A DNA stretch of 64,000 nt, taken from the NCBI GenBank assembly GCA_028875575.1, contig JAPPDF010000030.1, positions 1 through 64,000 of the forward strand, read 5' to 3'. Made by a program: the position numbers and the translations under genes. Each line of letters starts with the position of its first letter. The stretch's first letter is position 1. The stretch is from Acidobacteriota bacterium. Its GTDB lineage: Bacteria > Acidobacteriota > Terriglobia > Versatilivoradales > Versatilivoraceae. Below are positions 48,817 to 57,828 of the stretch, piece after piece. Under the pieces are notes generated by a model, which made no database searches, was not told the origin of the DNA, and saw only the letters and a list, made by a program, of their open reading frames with translations.

Positions 48817-50388
48817 TTGTCCACCCATCCACCCCCCACTCCCGGGAAGTCCCCATTGGAAGATCTTCAGCGACTCAATCGGCTGGCCGAGTCCGGCGGG
48901 GGCAAGAAGCGCCTGGAGCGGCAGCACGCCGCGGGCAAGATGAGTGCCCGCGAGCGCATCGATCTCCTGCTGGACGCGGAGTCCTTTCAGGAGATGGACA
49001 AATTCGTGAAGCACCGCTGCCAGGATTTCGGGATGGAGGGCCAGGAGATCCTAGGAGATGGGGTGGTCTCGGGTCACGGCCGCATCGACGGGAGGCTGGT
49101 ATACGTTTTTGCCCAGGATTTTACCGTCTTCGGCGGTTCCCTTTCGGAGACCAACGCGGCCAAGATCTGCAAGGTGATGGAGTTGGCGATGAAGGCCGGC
49201 GCCCCCATCATCGGTCTCAACGACTCCGGGGGGGCCAGAATCCAGGAGGGCGTGGTCTCGCTGGCCGGCTATGCCGACATCTTCCTGCGCAATACCCTGG
49301 CGTCGGGGGTCGTCCCCCAGATCTCGGCCATCATGGGTCCCTGCGCCGGGGGAGCCGTCTACTCACCCGCCATCACCGATTTCGTGGTCATGGTCAAGCA
49401 GAGCAGCTACATGTTCATCACCGGCCCTGAAGTGATCAAGGTGGTGACCCACGAAGAGGTCTCGAAGGAAGAGCTTGGGGGGGCCATGACCCACAACTCA
49501 CAGAGCGGCGTGGCCCATTTCGCCGTCGAGGACGATCGGGAATGCTGCCGTTTCATCAGGGACCTGATCTCCTATCTCCCCTCCAACAACATGGAGAGCC
49601 CTCCGCGCAAGGAGACCCGGGATCCCGTGGACCGCTCCGAAGCGAGGCTCGACAGCCTGATTCCGGCCGAGTCCGATCAGCCTTACGACGTCAAGGAGAT
49701 CATCGGCGCGGTGGCGGATGACGGACACTTCCTGGAAGTCCAGGCGCTCTTCGCCCGCAATATCGTGGTGGGATTTGCCCGGTTGGGAGGTCGTCCGGTG
49801 GGAATCGTGGCCAACCAGCCGGCGGTCCTGGCCGGATGCCTGGACATCGACGCTTCCATCAAGGCCGCCCGGTTTGTCCGGTTTTGCGACGCCTTCAACA
49901 TCCCGCTCATCTGCTTTGAGGATGTCCCCGGGTTTCTTCCCGGGACCTCGCAGGAATTTGGGGGGATTATCAAGCATGGGGCCAAGTTGATCTATGCCTT
50001 TGCCGAGGCGACCGTCCCCAAGATCACGGTGATTACCCGGAAGGCCTACGGGGGGGCCTACTGCGTGATGGCCTCCAAGCATCTGCGTACCGACGTCAAT
50101 CTCGCCTATCCCACTGCCGAGATTGCAGTGATGGGCCCCGAGGGCGCCGTCAAGATCGTCTATCGCAAGGAGTTGGCGGCGGCCGCCGATCTGGAGGCGG
50201 AAACGGCTCGGCGGGTCGAGGAATTCCGGGAGAAGTTCGCCAATCCCTACGTCGCGGCAGGACGGGGCTTTGTCGACGAGGTGATTCGCCCGCGTGAAAC
50301 CCGTCGAAAGTTGATCAGCGCCTTGGCGATGCTGGAGAACAAGCGCGACACGACACCTCCGAAGAAGCATGGGAACATTCCTCTTTAG
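48817..50388 (+). CDS. acyl-CoA carboxylase carboxyltransferase (beta) subunit
   Basis: Transfers CO2 from biotin to an acyl-CoA, most likely propionyl-CoA. 523 aa. Family features: [59 protein letters not shown], the [16 protein letters not shown] oxyanion loop, [74 protein letters not shown] 48817 has AGGGAG upstream and gives a normal N-terminus. The biotin carboxylase and carrier subunits are encoded downstream, beyond an unknown gene. Confidence 0.93.
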   Translation: MSTHPPPTPGKSPLEDLQRLNRLAESGGGKKRLERQHAAGKMSARERIDLLLDAESFQEMDKFVKHRCQDFGMEGQEILGDGVVSGHGRIDGRLVYVFAQDFTVFGGSLSETNAAKICKVMELAMKAGAPIIGLNDSGGARIQEGVVSLAGYADIFLRNTLASGVVPQISAIMGPCAGGAVYSPAITDFVVMVKQSSYMFITGPEVIKVVTHEEVSKEELGGAMTHNSQSGVAHFAVEDDRECCRFIRDLISYLPSNNMESPPRKETRDPVDRSEARLDSLIPAESDQPYDVKEIIGAVADDGHFLEVQALFARNIVVGFARLGGRPVGIVANQPAVLAGCLDIDASIKAARFVRFCDAFNIPLICFEDVPGFLPGTSQEFGGIIKHGAKLIYAFAEATVPKITVITRKAYGGAYCVMASKHLRTDVNLAYPTAEIAVMGPEGAVKIVYRKELAAAADLEAETARRVEEFREKFANPYVAAGRGFVDEVIRPRETRRKLISALAMLENKRDTTPPKKHGNIPL

Positions 50389-50430
50389 TGAAGTTTGAAG
50401 TGTGAAGTGTGAAGTGGGAAGGGTGGAGAG
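50389..50430. repeat. Family E array after the carboxyltransferase gene
   Basis: AAGTTTGAAG, TGTGAAG, TGTGAAG and TGGGAAG in tandem, beginning at the stop codon of the carboxylase gene. These are the same units as at 44248. Confidence 0.6.
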
Positions 50431-50485
50431 AGGTTAGCCGTGCCCGCAGTGGGGCAGGTCAATCGAGAAGGATTATAAATTGAAC

Positions 50486-50614
50486 ATGGATGCACAGGAT
50501 AATCAGGACGCGACGCTGCTGCACACGAGGCTGACTCCGGCGATGATCGCGTACGGACTTGCGGATGTTTAGGACTGCAAGCCCACCGTCTCCAGAAAAA
50601 TCCTGTGCATCCAT
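50486..50614. repeat. perfect 15-base inverted repeat pair
   Basis: ATGGATGCACAGGAT (50486-50500) and its complement (50600-50614) enclose 99 bases. It looks like a short terminal-repeat element. Nothing else is seen in the 320-base gap 50389-50708 apart from the family E array. Confidence 0.55.
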
Positions 50615-50708
50615 ATCAAAAAACGATCTGCCCTTGCGTGACTTTGAACCGGTTTCCAGCCACCAGGCGCAGGCGTTTGTTTCAGGTAAACCTCGCCGGT
50701 GCTTGAAG

Positions 50709-51827
50709 ATGACCCGCGGAAAAAAGTTTGGCCTGTTGGCGCCTCTGGCCTTGGCGAGCGTGCTGGTCTGGGGCTTTCGGCCGCTTTTTGCCTTCGACTC
50801 CAGCCGGATAAAGATACTTTCCGACCCCAACCTGGACGTGATCTACCACACCCTGGCCCACTTCAACCTTCCGGGGGACCGCTTCAATCTTTTCTCCGAG
50901 GACTACGTTCGGCGGATGGGCCAGGCCAAGCGCGACCTGGAGGTGGGGGAGACTCGGCTGGATCGGGAGGCCGCGGCATTGGAGCAGCCTTACCGGCAAC
51001 GCCCCCGTCTTCGCTTTCTGATCCAGGCACCCTTTCTGGCGGACGACCTTTCCTCCTTCAAGCAGGCCCTGGCCCTGATCGACTACGATTTCCGCACCCG
51101 GACCGTTCCGGTCGGCCCCAAGGGCCAACGCAGGAAGGAACCCTTGATGTTCGGCAACAGCCGCAGGTTGATTCCGGTCTTCAGAAACCACTTTCAAGCC
51201 CCCCAGGAGCGGGCGTTTGCCAAGCGGTTCGCCGGCTGCCTGGAGGAGGAGCTCTCGCGTTTCTACATGCTTTATCGCGAGGCCCGAACCGAGTGGGACC
51301 AACAAGGCATGCAGTGGTTCACCAGCTTTTGGAAGTCACAGGGCATGAGCATCCTGGAGCCGTGGGCTTCCAGGTCCGAAGTGACCCAATTCAAGGTGTT
51401 CCTGACTCCGGTGATGAAGGGGAGGGGGCTGGGCGTGCCGGTGGAACAGGGCGGCGAGGTTCTGTTTCACGTTCTGACCCCACTGCCGGAGAGCCGTCAG
51501 GAGGCAATGCACTCCTTTTTCGTGCTGCTCTATGAAACGACGCGCCGTTCCACCGACGCGCTGGCGGTCTTTCCCGGTTCCTCCAGCCCCTCCAACCGGG
51601 ACTCCATGGAGTCGAGGGTCCGCAAGAATGCCGCCCTTCTTGCCGGCCACCTTTATCTGAAGGCCCGATTCCCCGGGGTCCACCGATCCTATCTGAACTT
51701 TTTCCTGAAACTGCCGGCCGGGAAGGCCTCCGATGTGGAATCGCTGGAGCCTCTGTTCGCTCGGCAATTCCCTCTGAACCCCGCCTCCCGAAGGCGGGTG
51801 GAGGCGTTCGTTGCCCGGCTCCCTTGA
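50709..51827 (+). CDS. secreted protein of unknown function between carboxylase subunits
   Basis: 372 aa from ATG 50709. A hydrophobic leader (FGLLAPLALASVLVWGFRPLFA) is followed by an all-soluble protein rich in Arg, Leu and Phe with IYHTLAHFNLPGDRFNLFSEDYVRRMGQAKR, IDYDFRTRTVPVGPKGQRR and VVEQGGEVLFHVLTP-like segments. No zinc protease HExxH motif or other catalytic signature is visible. I do not recognise the family. It is in the same direction as, and only 21 bases before, the biotin carboxylase gene. The upstream frame to 50559 crosses a repeat and is rejected. Confidence 0.62.
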   Translation: MTRGKKFGLLAPLALASVLVWGFRPLFAFDSSRIKILSDPNLDVIYHTLAHFNLPGDRFNLFSEDYVRRMGQAKRDLEVGETRLDREAAALEQPYRQRPRLRFLIQAPFLADDLSSFKQALALIDYDFRTRTVPVGPKGQRRKEPLMFGNSRRLIPVFRNHFQAPQERAFAKRFAGCLEEELSRFYMLYREARTEWDQQGMQWFTSFWKSQGMSILEPWASRSEVTQFKVFLTPVMKGRGLGVPVEQGGEVLFHVLTPLPESRQEAMHSFFVLLYETTRRSTDALAVFPGSSSPSNRDSMESRVRKNAALLAGHLYLKARFPGVHRSYLNFFLKLPAGKASDVESLEPLFARQFPLNPASRRRVEAFVARLP

Positions 51828-51848
51828 GCAGCCGTGCCATCTGCGACC

Positions 51849-53345
51849 ATGTTCTCGAAGATCCTGATCGCCAACCGGGGTGAGATCGCTGTCCGCGTCA
51901 TGCGTACCGCCCGCGAGATGAATATCGCAACCGTGGCGGTCTATTCCGATTGCGACCGTGCGGCCCTGCACGTGCGTCTGGCTGACGAGGCTCACGGGCT
52001 GGGTGCTTCTCCTTCGGTGGAAAGCTATCTGAATATGGACAGGATCCTGCAGGCGGCCGAGGCCAGCGGCGCCGAAGCCATCCATCCCGGTTACGGGTTT
52101 CTGTCCGAAAACGCCGAATTCGCCCGCCGCTGTCAGGACCGCGGGATCTGCTTCATCGGTCCTCCACCGAGAGCCATGGAGTTGATGGGGGAAAAGACGG
52201 CTGCCCGAAGATTGGCCGCACAGGCAGGGGTGCCGGTGGTGCCGGGCACCGGACCGCAGCTCGGAGATAGCACGGAAGCGGAACGGGCGGCCCGGGACAT
52301 CGGTTTCCCGATCCTGGTCAAGGCGGCGGCCGGTGGAGGGGGAAAGGGGATGAGGCTGGTGACCTCTCCCGACCACTTGGCCTCGGCCCTGCGGGACGCC
52401 AGCTCCGAAGCTCGGAGCGCTTTCGGGGATGCGGCGGTCTACCTGGAGAAATACCTCCAGAGCCCCCGCCATATCGAGTTTCAGGTCCTGGCCGACAGTC
52501 ACGGCAACACCCTTCACCTGGGAGAGCGGGAGTGCTCCATCCAGAGGCGCCATCAGAAAGTCATCGAGGAGTGTCCTTCGCCGGTCATGACCGAGGCCTT
52601 GCGGGACAGGATGGGCCGGGCCGCCGTCAGCATGGCTCAGGCGTGCGGATACCGCAATGCCGGAACCGTCGAATTCCTGGTGGATGAGCGACAGGACTTT
52701 TATTTCCTGGAGATGAACACCCGCCTCCAGGTCGAGCACCCCGTCACCGAGATGGTCACCGGGCTGGACCTGGTGAGAAAACAGATTCAGATTGCCGCTG
52801 GACAACCCCTGGGATTGAATCAGGAAGAAGTCTCCTGGCGCGGCGCCGCGCTGGAATGCCGAATCTATGCCGAGGATCCCGAGAAGGGTTTTCTCCCTTC
52901 GCCGGGGCTGATCCGGAGCTTGCGGCAGCCCTCCGGCCCCGGCGTCCGCGAAGACAGTGGTATCTACCAAGGGTGGGAAGTGCCCGTATTTTACGATCCG
53001 ATGCTGTCCAAGCTGGTGACCTGGGCGGAAACCCGCTCCGAGGCCGTCAGCCGCATGGATCGGGCCTTGGCCGAGTACCGGATCTCGGGGATCAAGACGA
53101 CCATCCCCTTCTTCCGGACCATCCTTGCCCATCCGAAATTTCTGTCGGCGGAGCTGAGCACCGACTTCATCGAAAAGTTCTATCGTCCCGACCGGTCTCT
53201 GGCCGGCCGGGAAGAGTTGCGGGAGGTGGCGGCTATTGGCGCCGCCCTCTATGCCAGCCGGGGTCGAGCCTCGAACACCGGCCGCGCCGACCCGCAGGAA
53301 AGCCCGTGGAAGTTGTGGGGGCGCTGGAACGGGCTGCGGAGATAG
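51849..53345 (+). CDS. biotin carboxylase subunit of acyl-CoA carboxylase
   Basis: Carboxylates biotin with ATP and bicarbonate. 498 aa ATP-grasp enzyme: MFSKILIANRGEIAVRVMRTA, GYGFLSENAEFARRC, the glycine-rich loop KAAAGGGGKGMRLV, ECSIQRRHQKVIEECPSP, FLEMNTRLQVEHPVTEMVTGLDLV, and the C-terminal biotin-carboxylase domain. ATG 51849 fits the family; GTG 51834 is an alternative. It lacks the fused biotin carrier found in PccA/MccA alpha chains; the carrier is a separate gene 28 bases downstream. Confidence 0.94.
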   Translation: MFSKILIANRGEIAVRVMRTAREMNIATVAVYSDCDRAALHVRLADEAHGLGASPSVESYLNMDRILQAAEASGAEAIHPGYGFLSENAEFARRCQDRGICFIGPPPRAMELMGEKTAARRLAAQAGVPVVPGTGPQLGDSTEAERAARDIGFPILVKAAAGGGGKGMRLVTSPDHLASALRDASSEARSAFGDAAVYLEKYLQSPRHIEFQVLADSHGNTLHLGERECSIQRRHQKVIEECPSPVMTEALRDRMGRAAVSMAQACGYRNAGTVEFLVDERQDFYFLEMNTRLQVEHPVTEMVTGLDLVRKQIQIAAGQPLGLNQEEVSWRGAALECRIYAEDPEKGFLPSPGLIRSLRQPSGPGVREDSGIYQGWEVPVFYDPMLSKLVTWAETRSEAVSRMDRALAEYRISGIKTTIPFFRTILAHPKFLSAELSTDFIEKFYRPDRSLAGREELREVAAIGAALYASRGRASNTGRADPQESPWKLWGRWNGLRR

Positions 53346-53373
53346 GCTTCGAGCGGAAGAGGGGAGGCGCCCG

Positions 53374-53886
53374 GTGGAGCGGGTCGTAGCCACTTACGAG
53401 CTGGTGCTGGAGGGGCGGCGCCGAAAGCTGCGCCTGGAACGTTCCGAGAGTGGCGCCCGGGTGGAGCTCGGTGGGAAAATGCTTGAAGTCGACGTCTCAC
53501 AGTTGTCGGAAGATGCTTTTTCCCTGATTCTGGAGGGCCGATCCCACGATGTCAGCGTGAGTCCGAATGCCGGTGGATTTCAGGTGATCGTAGATGGAGA
53601 GAGTTTCCAGGTGGGTCTGGTCGACCCGCGACGGGACAGCCCCTCGGCCTCCGGGAGGACGGAAGCCGCCGGACCCGTGGCCGTGTCGGCCCCCATGCCC
53701 GGGAAAGTGGTCAGGATCCTGACGGCCGAGGGAGAAGAAGTACGCCAAGGGCAGGGGCTGGTTGTGGTAGAGGCCATGAAAATGCAGAACGAGCTGGGGG
53801 CTCCCAAATCGGGCAGGATTCGGGCCGTTCGGGTGGCGGAGGGCCAGGCGGTCAACGCGGGCGAACCGCTGGTGCTGGTGGAGTGA
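53374..53886 (+). CDS. biotin carboxyl carrier protein of acyl-CoA carboxylase
   Basis: 170 aa. The C-terminal biotinyl domain holds EAMKM with the biotin lysine at residue 136 (codon 53779) and the paired SAPMPGKVVRIL and GEPLVLVE strands. The N-terminal half (YELVLEGRRRKLRLERSESG, LEVDVSQLSEDAFSLILEGRSHDVSV) resembles the BT-type domain that links carrier and transferase. GTG 53374 is chosen because GGGGAGG lies seven bases upstream. The set corresponds to a split alpha chain. Confidence 0.9.
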   Translation: MERVVATYELVLEGRRRKLRLERSESGARVELGGKMLEVDVSQLSEDAFSLILEGRSHDVSVSPNAGGFQVIVDGESFQVGLVDPRRDSPSASGRTEAAGPVAVSAPMPGKVVRILTAEGEEVRQGQGLVVVEAMKMQNELGAPKSGRIRAVRVAEGQAVNAGEPLVLVE

Positions 53887-54002
53887 TCCGGCCCGGGGTC
53901 AAAAGAGTTGTCCACGAGGGGGCGCGAAGGACCGCGAAGGGACATGAAGAATGACTTCTCTCCGTCGCGGAGAGGCGCCCGTGACGAGCCATCGGAATCG
54001 GA

Positions 54003-55295
54003 TCAACCCAGGCCGGGGTGACCCGGGACAATTCTTTCCAATCCGTTCAGGTAGGGCTGGAGGTCGGGGGGTATCGCCACGCTGCCGTCCGATTGCTGGT
54101 GGTTTTCCACCAGGGCGACCCAGGTGCGTCCCACGGCCAGACCCGATCCGTTGAGGGTGTGAACGAATTCCGGCTTGGCCCCGCGTTCCCGCCGGAAACG
54201 GATGTTGGAACGGCGGGCCTGGAAGTCCACGAAGTTGCTGCAGGAGGAAATCTCCCGGTAGGCCTGCTGACCCGGCAGCCAGACCTCCAGATCGTAGGTC
54301 TTGGCCGCGGAGAATCCGAGATCGCCGGTGCAGAGGGTGACCACGCGGTAGTGGAGCTGGAGGCGGCGGAGGATTTCTTCGGCGCTCCGAGTCAGGTTTT
54401 CCAGCTCGGCATAGGAGTTCTCGGGCCGGGTGAAGTTGACCAGCTCCACCTTGTTGAACTGGTGCTGGCGGATGAGGCCCCTCGTGTCCTTGCCGTGGGC
54501 GCCGGCTTCGCTGCGGAAGCAGGGAGTATAGGCCGTCAGCCGAATGGGCAGTTGGTCCGCCTGCAGCGTTTCTCTCGCATAGATGTTGGTAACCGGAACC
54601 TCGGCCGTGGGAACCAGCCAGTAATCCGTTTCTTCCAACTTGAACAGATCGCCGGAGAACTTGGGGAGTTGACCCGTCCCCGTCATGCTGGTCGAATTGG
54701 CCATGAAGGGGGGTAGCACCTCCAGGTAGCCGTGTTCCCGGGTGTGAACGTCCAGCATGAAGTTGATCAGGGCCCTTTCCAGGCGGGCCCCCGCTCCCGT
54801 GTAGAGGCTGAACCGGGCCCCGGCGATCTTGGCGGCGCGCTCCAGGTCCAGAATGCCCAGGTTGGTTCCCAGGTCCCAGTGGGCACGGGGTTGAAAGTCG
54901 AAGTCGGGCTTTTGGCCGTGGGTCCGGATTTCGACGTTCTCGGAGGCATCGGCGCCGACCGGGACGCTGTCGTCAGGGAGGTTGGGCAGGGCCAACTGCA
55001 GGCTCTTGAGATGTTCCTCGCAGGACCGCAGTTTTTCGTCCAACTGCTTGATCCGAAGCGACAACTCCTTCATTTCCGCAATCTTGTCCGAGGCGTCCTG
55101 TCCCGCCTTCTTCAGGGCAGGAATGGCCTGGTTGTTGCGGTTGCGTCGATGCTTGAGCTGCTCGGTCTCCTGCAGCAACTGCCGTCGTTGCCGATCGAAG
55201 TTCTCCACCTCCTCCAGCGGCGTCGGGGTGTGGCGCTGGACCAGCTTTCGACGCACCAACTCGGGGTGATTTCGGATGTAGACCGGATCCAGCAT
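54003..55295 (-). CDS. serS: seryl-tRNA synthetase
   Basis: Charges tRNA-Ser. 430 aa class II synthetase. The N-terminal tRNA-binding coiled coil spans about residues 25-105; motif 2 reads [28 protein letters not shown], and motif 3 [54 protein letters not shown] is a standard start at ATG 55295. The 382-base gap on its upstream side is filled by repeat D2. Confidence 0.97.
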   Translation of the reverse strand: MLDPVYIRNHPELVRRKLVQRHTPTPLEEVENFDRQRRQLLQETEQLKHRRNRNNQAIPALKKAGQDASDKIAEMKELSLRIKQLDEKLRSCEEHLKSLQLALPNLPDDSVPVGADASENVEIRTHGQKPDFDFQPRAHWDLGTNLGILDLERAAKIAGARFSLYTGAGARLERALINFMLDVHTREHGYLEVLPPFMANSTSMTGTGQLPKFSGDLFKLEETDYWLVPTAEVPVTNIYARETLQADQLPIRLTAYTPCFRSEAGAHGKDTRGLIRQHQFNKVELVNFTRPENSYAELENLTRSAEEILRRLQLHYRVVTLCTGDLGFSAAKTYDLEVWLPGQQAYREISSCSNFVDFQARRSNIRFRRERGAKPEFVHTLNGSGLAVGRTWVALVENHQQSDGSVAIPPDLQPYLNGLERIVPGHPGLG

Positions 55296-55351
55296 AGGGC
55301 TCAGTATAGAGGAGGCGCCGAAAGACAGGCAAGGACCGGCCCTGCTTCACA

Positions 55352-55566
55352 CTCCCCACCGCATCAGCCTTCGCCATTCGGCGCTGCTTTGCGACGTCGC
55401 GATTGCCCCCCTCCGCATCAGCCTTCGCCTGCGGCTCGGCTTCTGCGACTCCCCCTCAAGGGGGGAGTGATTCTTGAGGCCAGCAAAAGACGCACGAGTA
55501 TCACTCCCCCCTTGAGGGGGAGTCGGTGAGACAAGGGCTGCGCCCGCAGTCGAACCGGAGGGGGGC
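55352..55566. repeat. Family D element, copy D2
   Basis: Same plan as D1: outer CTCCCCACCGCATCAGCC and CCGGAGGGGGGC, with perfect 24-base arms at 55447-55470 and 55501-55524 and a 30-base loop (TTCTTGAGGCCAGCAAAAGA, then CGCACGAGTA). A further short unit follows up to about 55622. No gene in the gap 55296-55677. Confidence 0.82.
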
Positions 55567-55677
55567 ATACGCGGCGTTCCTTCGACCACACCGAAGCCCG
55601 CCGTCGAGCCGGTGGGGGGCAACGCTACGCCCCGTGAATGACTATCGGTGGCTTCGGCACTTCCGGTAGGCGGCGAC

Positions 55678-56598
55678 TCAGGAACCGGACGCTGAAACGC
55701 ACTGACTCTCACGAGGGAGGTCAGTATCGCCGCCGCAACTGCGCAGCGGCGGGTGAGTCGTTTCACTGTAACAGGAGGGATCGCTCAGGATGCGGGTTAC
55801 CAGGTGAGTGTGCAGGGCGTGACCTGCCTTGTGGGCCACTACGCGAGCCAGCAGCGGCTTGCCGATCAATGCCAGGTCGCCGATTCCGTCCAGCACCTTG
55901 TGCCGGACAAATTCGTCGTCGAACCTCAGAATGTCGTTCAGGATACCCTGATCGGTCAGGACAATGGCGTTGTCGAGAGAACCTCCTCGAACCAGACCCT
56001 TTTTCCTCAAATCTTCCACTTCCCGGTAGAAACCGAAAGTGCGAGCCGGCGCCACCTCCCTGGAGAAGACCTCGGGCGAGGCCTCGAAGTCGAAGCTCTG
56101 TCGACCGATCATGGGATGGTCGAAGTCGATGGTGTAGCTGATCTGCAAGCGGTCGGACGGATAAACGGCGATGCTGCGGTCACGGTCCTGGATCTCCAGG
56201 GCCTTTTTAACTTTCAGATAGCGGCGCCGGGACGACTGCTGCTGTAGCCCGGTGTGGGCGATCGCTTCCACGAACTCCAGGGCGCTCCCATCCAGAATAG
56301 GAACTTCCAGGTTGTCGATTTCGATCAGAGCATTGTCCACACCGAAGATGTAGAGCGAGGAGAGCAGGTGCTCCACGGTGGAAATCAGGACTCCCTGCTT
56401 CATCAAGGTAGTGGCGTAGGCCACTCGGGCCACGTTTTGCACCACCGCCTCGATCTCGAAGTCGTCCAGATCCACCCGGCGAAACCTCAATCCGGTGTCG
56501 GGAGGAGCCGGCACGACTCTCACTCGCACCGACTCGCCGGTGTGCAGGCCCGGGCCGGAAAATTCGATCGGGCCGGCCAGCGTTTGTTGGGATTCCAT
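55678..56598 (-). CDS. lpxC: UDP-3-O-acyl-N-acetylglucosamine deacetylase
   Basis: Committed step of lipid A synthesis; zinc enzyme. 306 aa. GLHTGESVRVRVVPAPPDTG, the zinc histidine in TVEHLLSSLYIFGVDNALIEID, PILDGSALEFVEAI, ARTFGFYREVEDLRKKGLVRGGSLDNAIVL, FDDEFVRHKVLDGIGDLAL with the second site, and GHALHTHLV. The C-terminal 25 or so residues (after LVTRILSDPS) are not family-like and run into sequence at the edge of D2. ATG 56598 is clear. Confirms an LPS-containing outer membrane. Confidence 0.95.
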   Translation of the reverse strand: MESQQTLAGPIEFSGPGLHTGESVRVRVVPAPPDTGLRFRRVDLDDFEIEAVVQNVARVAYATTLMKQGVLISTVEHLLSSLYIFGVDNALIEIDNLEVPILDGSALEFVEAIAHTGLQQQSSRRRYLKVKKALEIQDRDRSIAVYPSDRLQISYTIDFDHPMIGRQSFDFEASPEVFSREVAPARTFGFYREVEDLRKKGLVRGGSLDNAIVLTDQGILNDILRFDDEFVRHKVLDGIGDLALIGKPLLARVVAHKAGHALHTHLVTRILSDPSCYSETTHPPLRSCGGDTDLPRESQCVSASGS

Positions 56599-56857
56599 GA
56601 GGTGGGTTTCTTTCTGACCGGACAGGTACGTCCGGCATTGTCAGCGTCAGCAAGTCTCTTGCCAAAAGAGGGAGTCTGTGGTCAAGCCGTTGATAATCGG
56701 TTCCTTACAGGCTTGTTCCGGGGATCCGTCCCGGCCGGGCCCTGTGACCCGGATGCAACACACCAACCAAGTTTTCGTGCTCCATTGCCAACAGTCCCAC
56801 GGTAATCCGGATGCACCCAGGGATCTCCCGCGCCGCAGCTTGGCGCCCTGGCGTCCG

Positions 56858-57023
56858 TCCCCCACCGCATCAGCCTTCGCCATCCGGCTCGGCTTCTGCG
56901 ATTCCCCCTCAAGGGGGGAGTGACAGTGTTCTACTGGAAGCCTTGTGCTGGCCTCAAGCACTCCCCCCTGGAGGGGGAGTCGGTGAGACAAGGGCTCCGC
57001 CCGCAGTCGAACCGGTGGGGGGC
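56858..57023. repeat. Family D element, copy D3, with inverted loop
   Basis: Outer flanks match D2 in the same orientation. Arms at 56900-56923 and 56958-56981 pair with one G-G-type variation in the centre. The loop, read as its complement, starts TTGAGGCCAGCACAAG and so resembles the loop of D2 in reverse. The rest of the gap 56599-57174 shows no gene. Confidence 0.78.
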
Positions 57024-57174
57024 AAACACTCCGGCCTCCCTTCGCTCGTGTGCCCCTTCGGGCAAAGGGAACTGCCGCTCTTCGGTGGGTTGTGGTGCTG
57101 GGAAGCCAAACTCGCCGCGGCAATCCGGAAGGCTGTCCCTACGGACCCACCCGCCGAATCTTAACTGATAAGGG

Positions 57175-57203
57175 TTGACTTCCGCCGCTGGAGTCCGCAT
57201 AAT
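57175..57203 (+). promoter_or_regulatory. promoter of the Rrf2-suf operon
   Basis: TTGACT (57175-57180), a 17-base spacer and CATAAT (57198-57203). Transcription should start near 57210, just before the operator palindrome. Confidence 0.72.
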
Positions 57204-57217
57204 GTCTGATGCTAAAC

Positions 57218-57234
57218 CGGACCAAATTGGTCCG
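57218..57234 (+). promoter_or_regulatory. operator palindrome for the Rrf2-type regulator
   Basis: CGGACCAA-A-TTGGTCCG, a perfect 8+1+8 dyad at about +8 to +24, 13 bases before ATG 57248. Its shape and A/T-rich centre agree with Rrf2/IscR-type sites. The position after the promoter suggests repression by blocking RNA polymerase, with autoregulation. Confidence 0.72.
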
Positions 57235-57247
57235 ATATGGGCCGTCC

Positions 57248-57760
57248 ATGTTAAGACTTTCAAAAAAAACAGACTATGCCCTGATGGCTCTCATCCACCT
57301 GGCCCAGAGTTCCGGCCGGGTTGCCTGGAGTGCGCGCGAAATCGCCCGGTCCTACAACATCCCGCCGCACCTGATGGCCAAGGTGCTGCAGAGGATGGCG
57401 CAGAGCGGGATCGTGGTTTCGCATCAGGGGACCCGCGGGGGTTACGCCCTGGGTCGGCCTGCCCACCTGATCAATGCTGCCGAAGTGATCGAATCGATCG
57501 AAGGGCCCTTTTCCATGACGAGTTGCGTATCGGAGACGGGCTACTGTCTGCAGTTCGAGAAATGCACCATCAAGAGTCCGCTCCAGTTGCTCAGTGACAG
57601 CGTGGTGCAGATGCTGAGACGGATGACGGTGGCCCAAATGAGCCTTCACGGCCTGGGGGCGCCGAACTCGAATCGGGAAAAAGATCCGGCTCGCAGCCGA
57701 GCGGAGCAAGAAGAGAACTTCTCGCAACTGGTGCAGTTGCGGGGAGATCCACGCGCCTGA
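57248..57760 (+). CDS. Rrf2-family Fe-S cluster-sensing regulator of the suf operon
   Basis: 170 aa. The winged-helix N-terminus MLRLSKKTDYALMALIHLAQ and RGGYALGRPAHLINAAEVIESIEG is the Rrf2 signature. Three cysteines in SCVSETGYCLQFEKC (spacing C-x6-C-x5-C) match the cluster ligands of IscR, indicating a [2Fe-2S] sensor. ATG 57248 is chosen because the longer frame from 57209 would start at the promoter. The C-terminal 40 residues are charged and unlike IscR. It heads the sufBCDSU genes and carries an operator upstream. Confidence 0.9.
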   Translation: MLRLSKKTDYALMALIHLAQSSGRVAWSAREIARSYNIPPHLMAKVLQRMAQSGIVVSHQGTRGGYALGRPAHLINAAEVIESIEGPFSMTSCVSETGYCLQFEKCTIKSPLQLLSDSVVQMLRRMTVAQMSLHGLGAPNSNREKDPARSRAEQEENFSQLVQLRGDPRA

Positions 57761-57828
57761 GCACCGCACGCGCCGACCTTCCATCTTTCGGTTGGCGGGC
57801 GAGCGGCGACGACGCTTAAGGAGTCGAC

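Noticed and set aside
51336-53393. 685-codon minus-strand open frame across the carboxylase genes
   Set aside because: It spans three well-supported plus-strand genes and has no family features.
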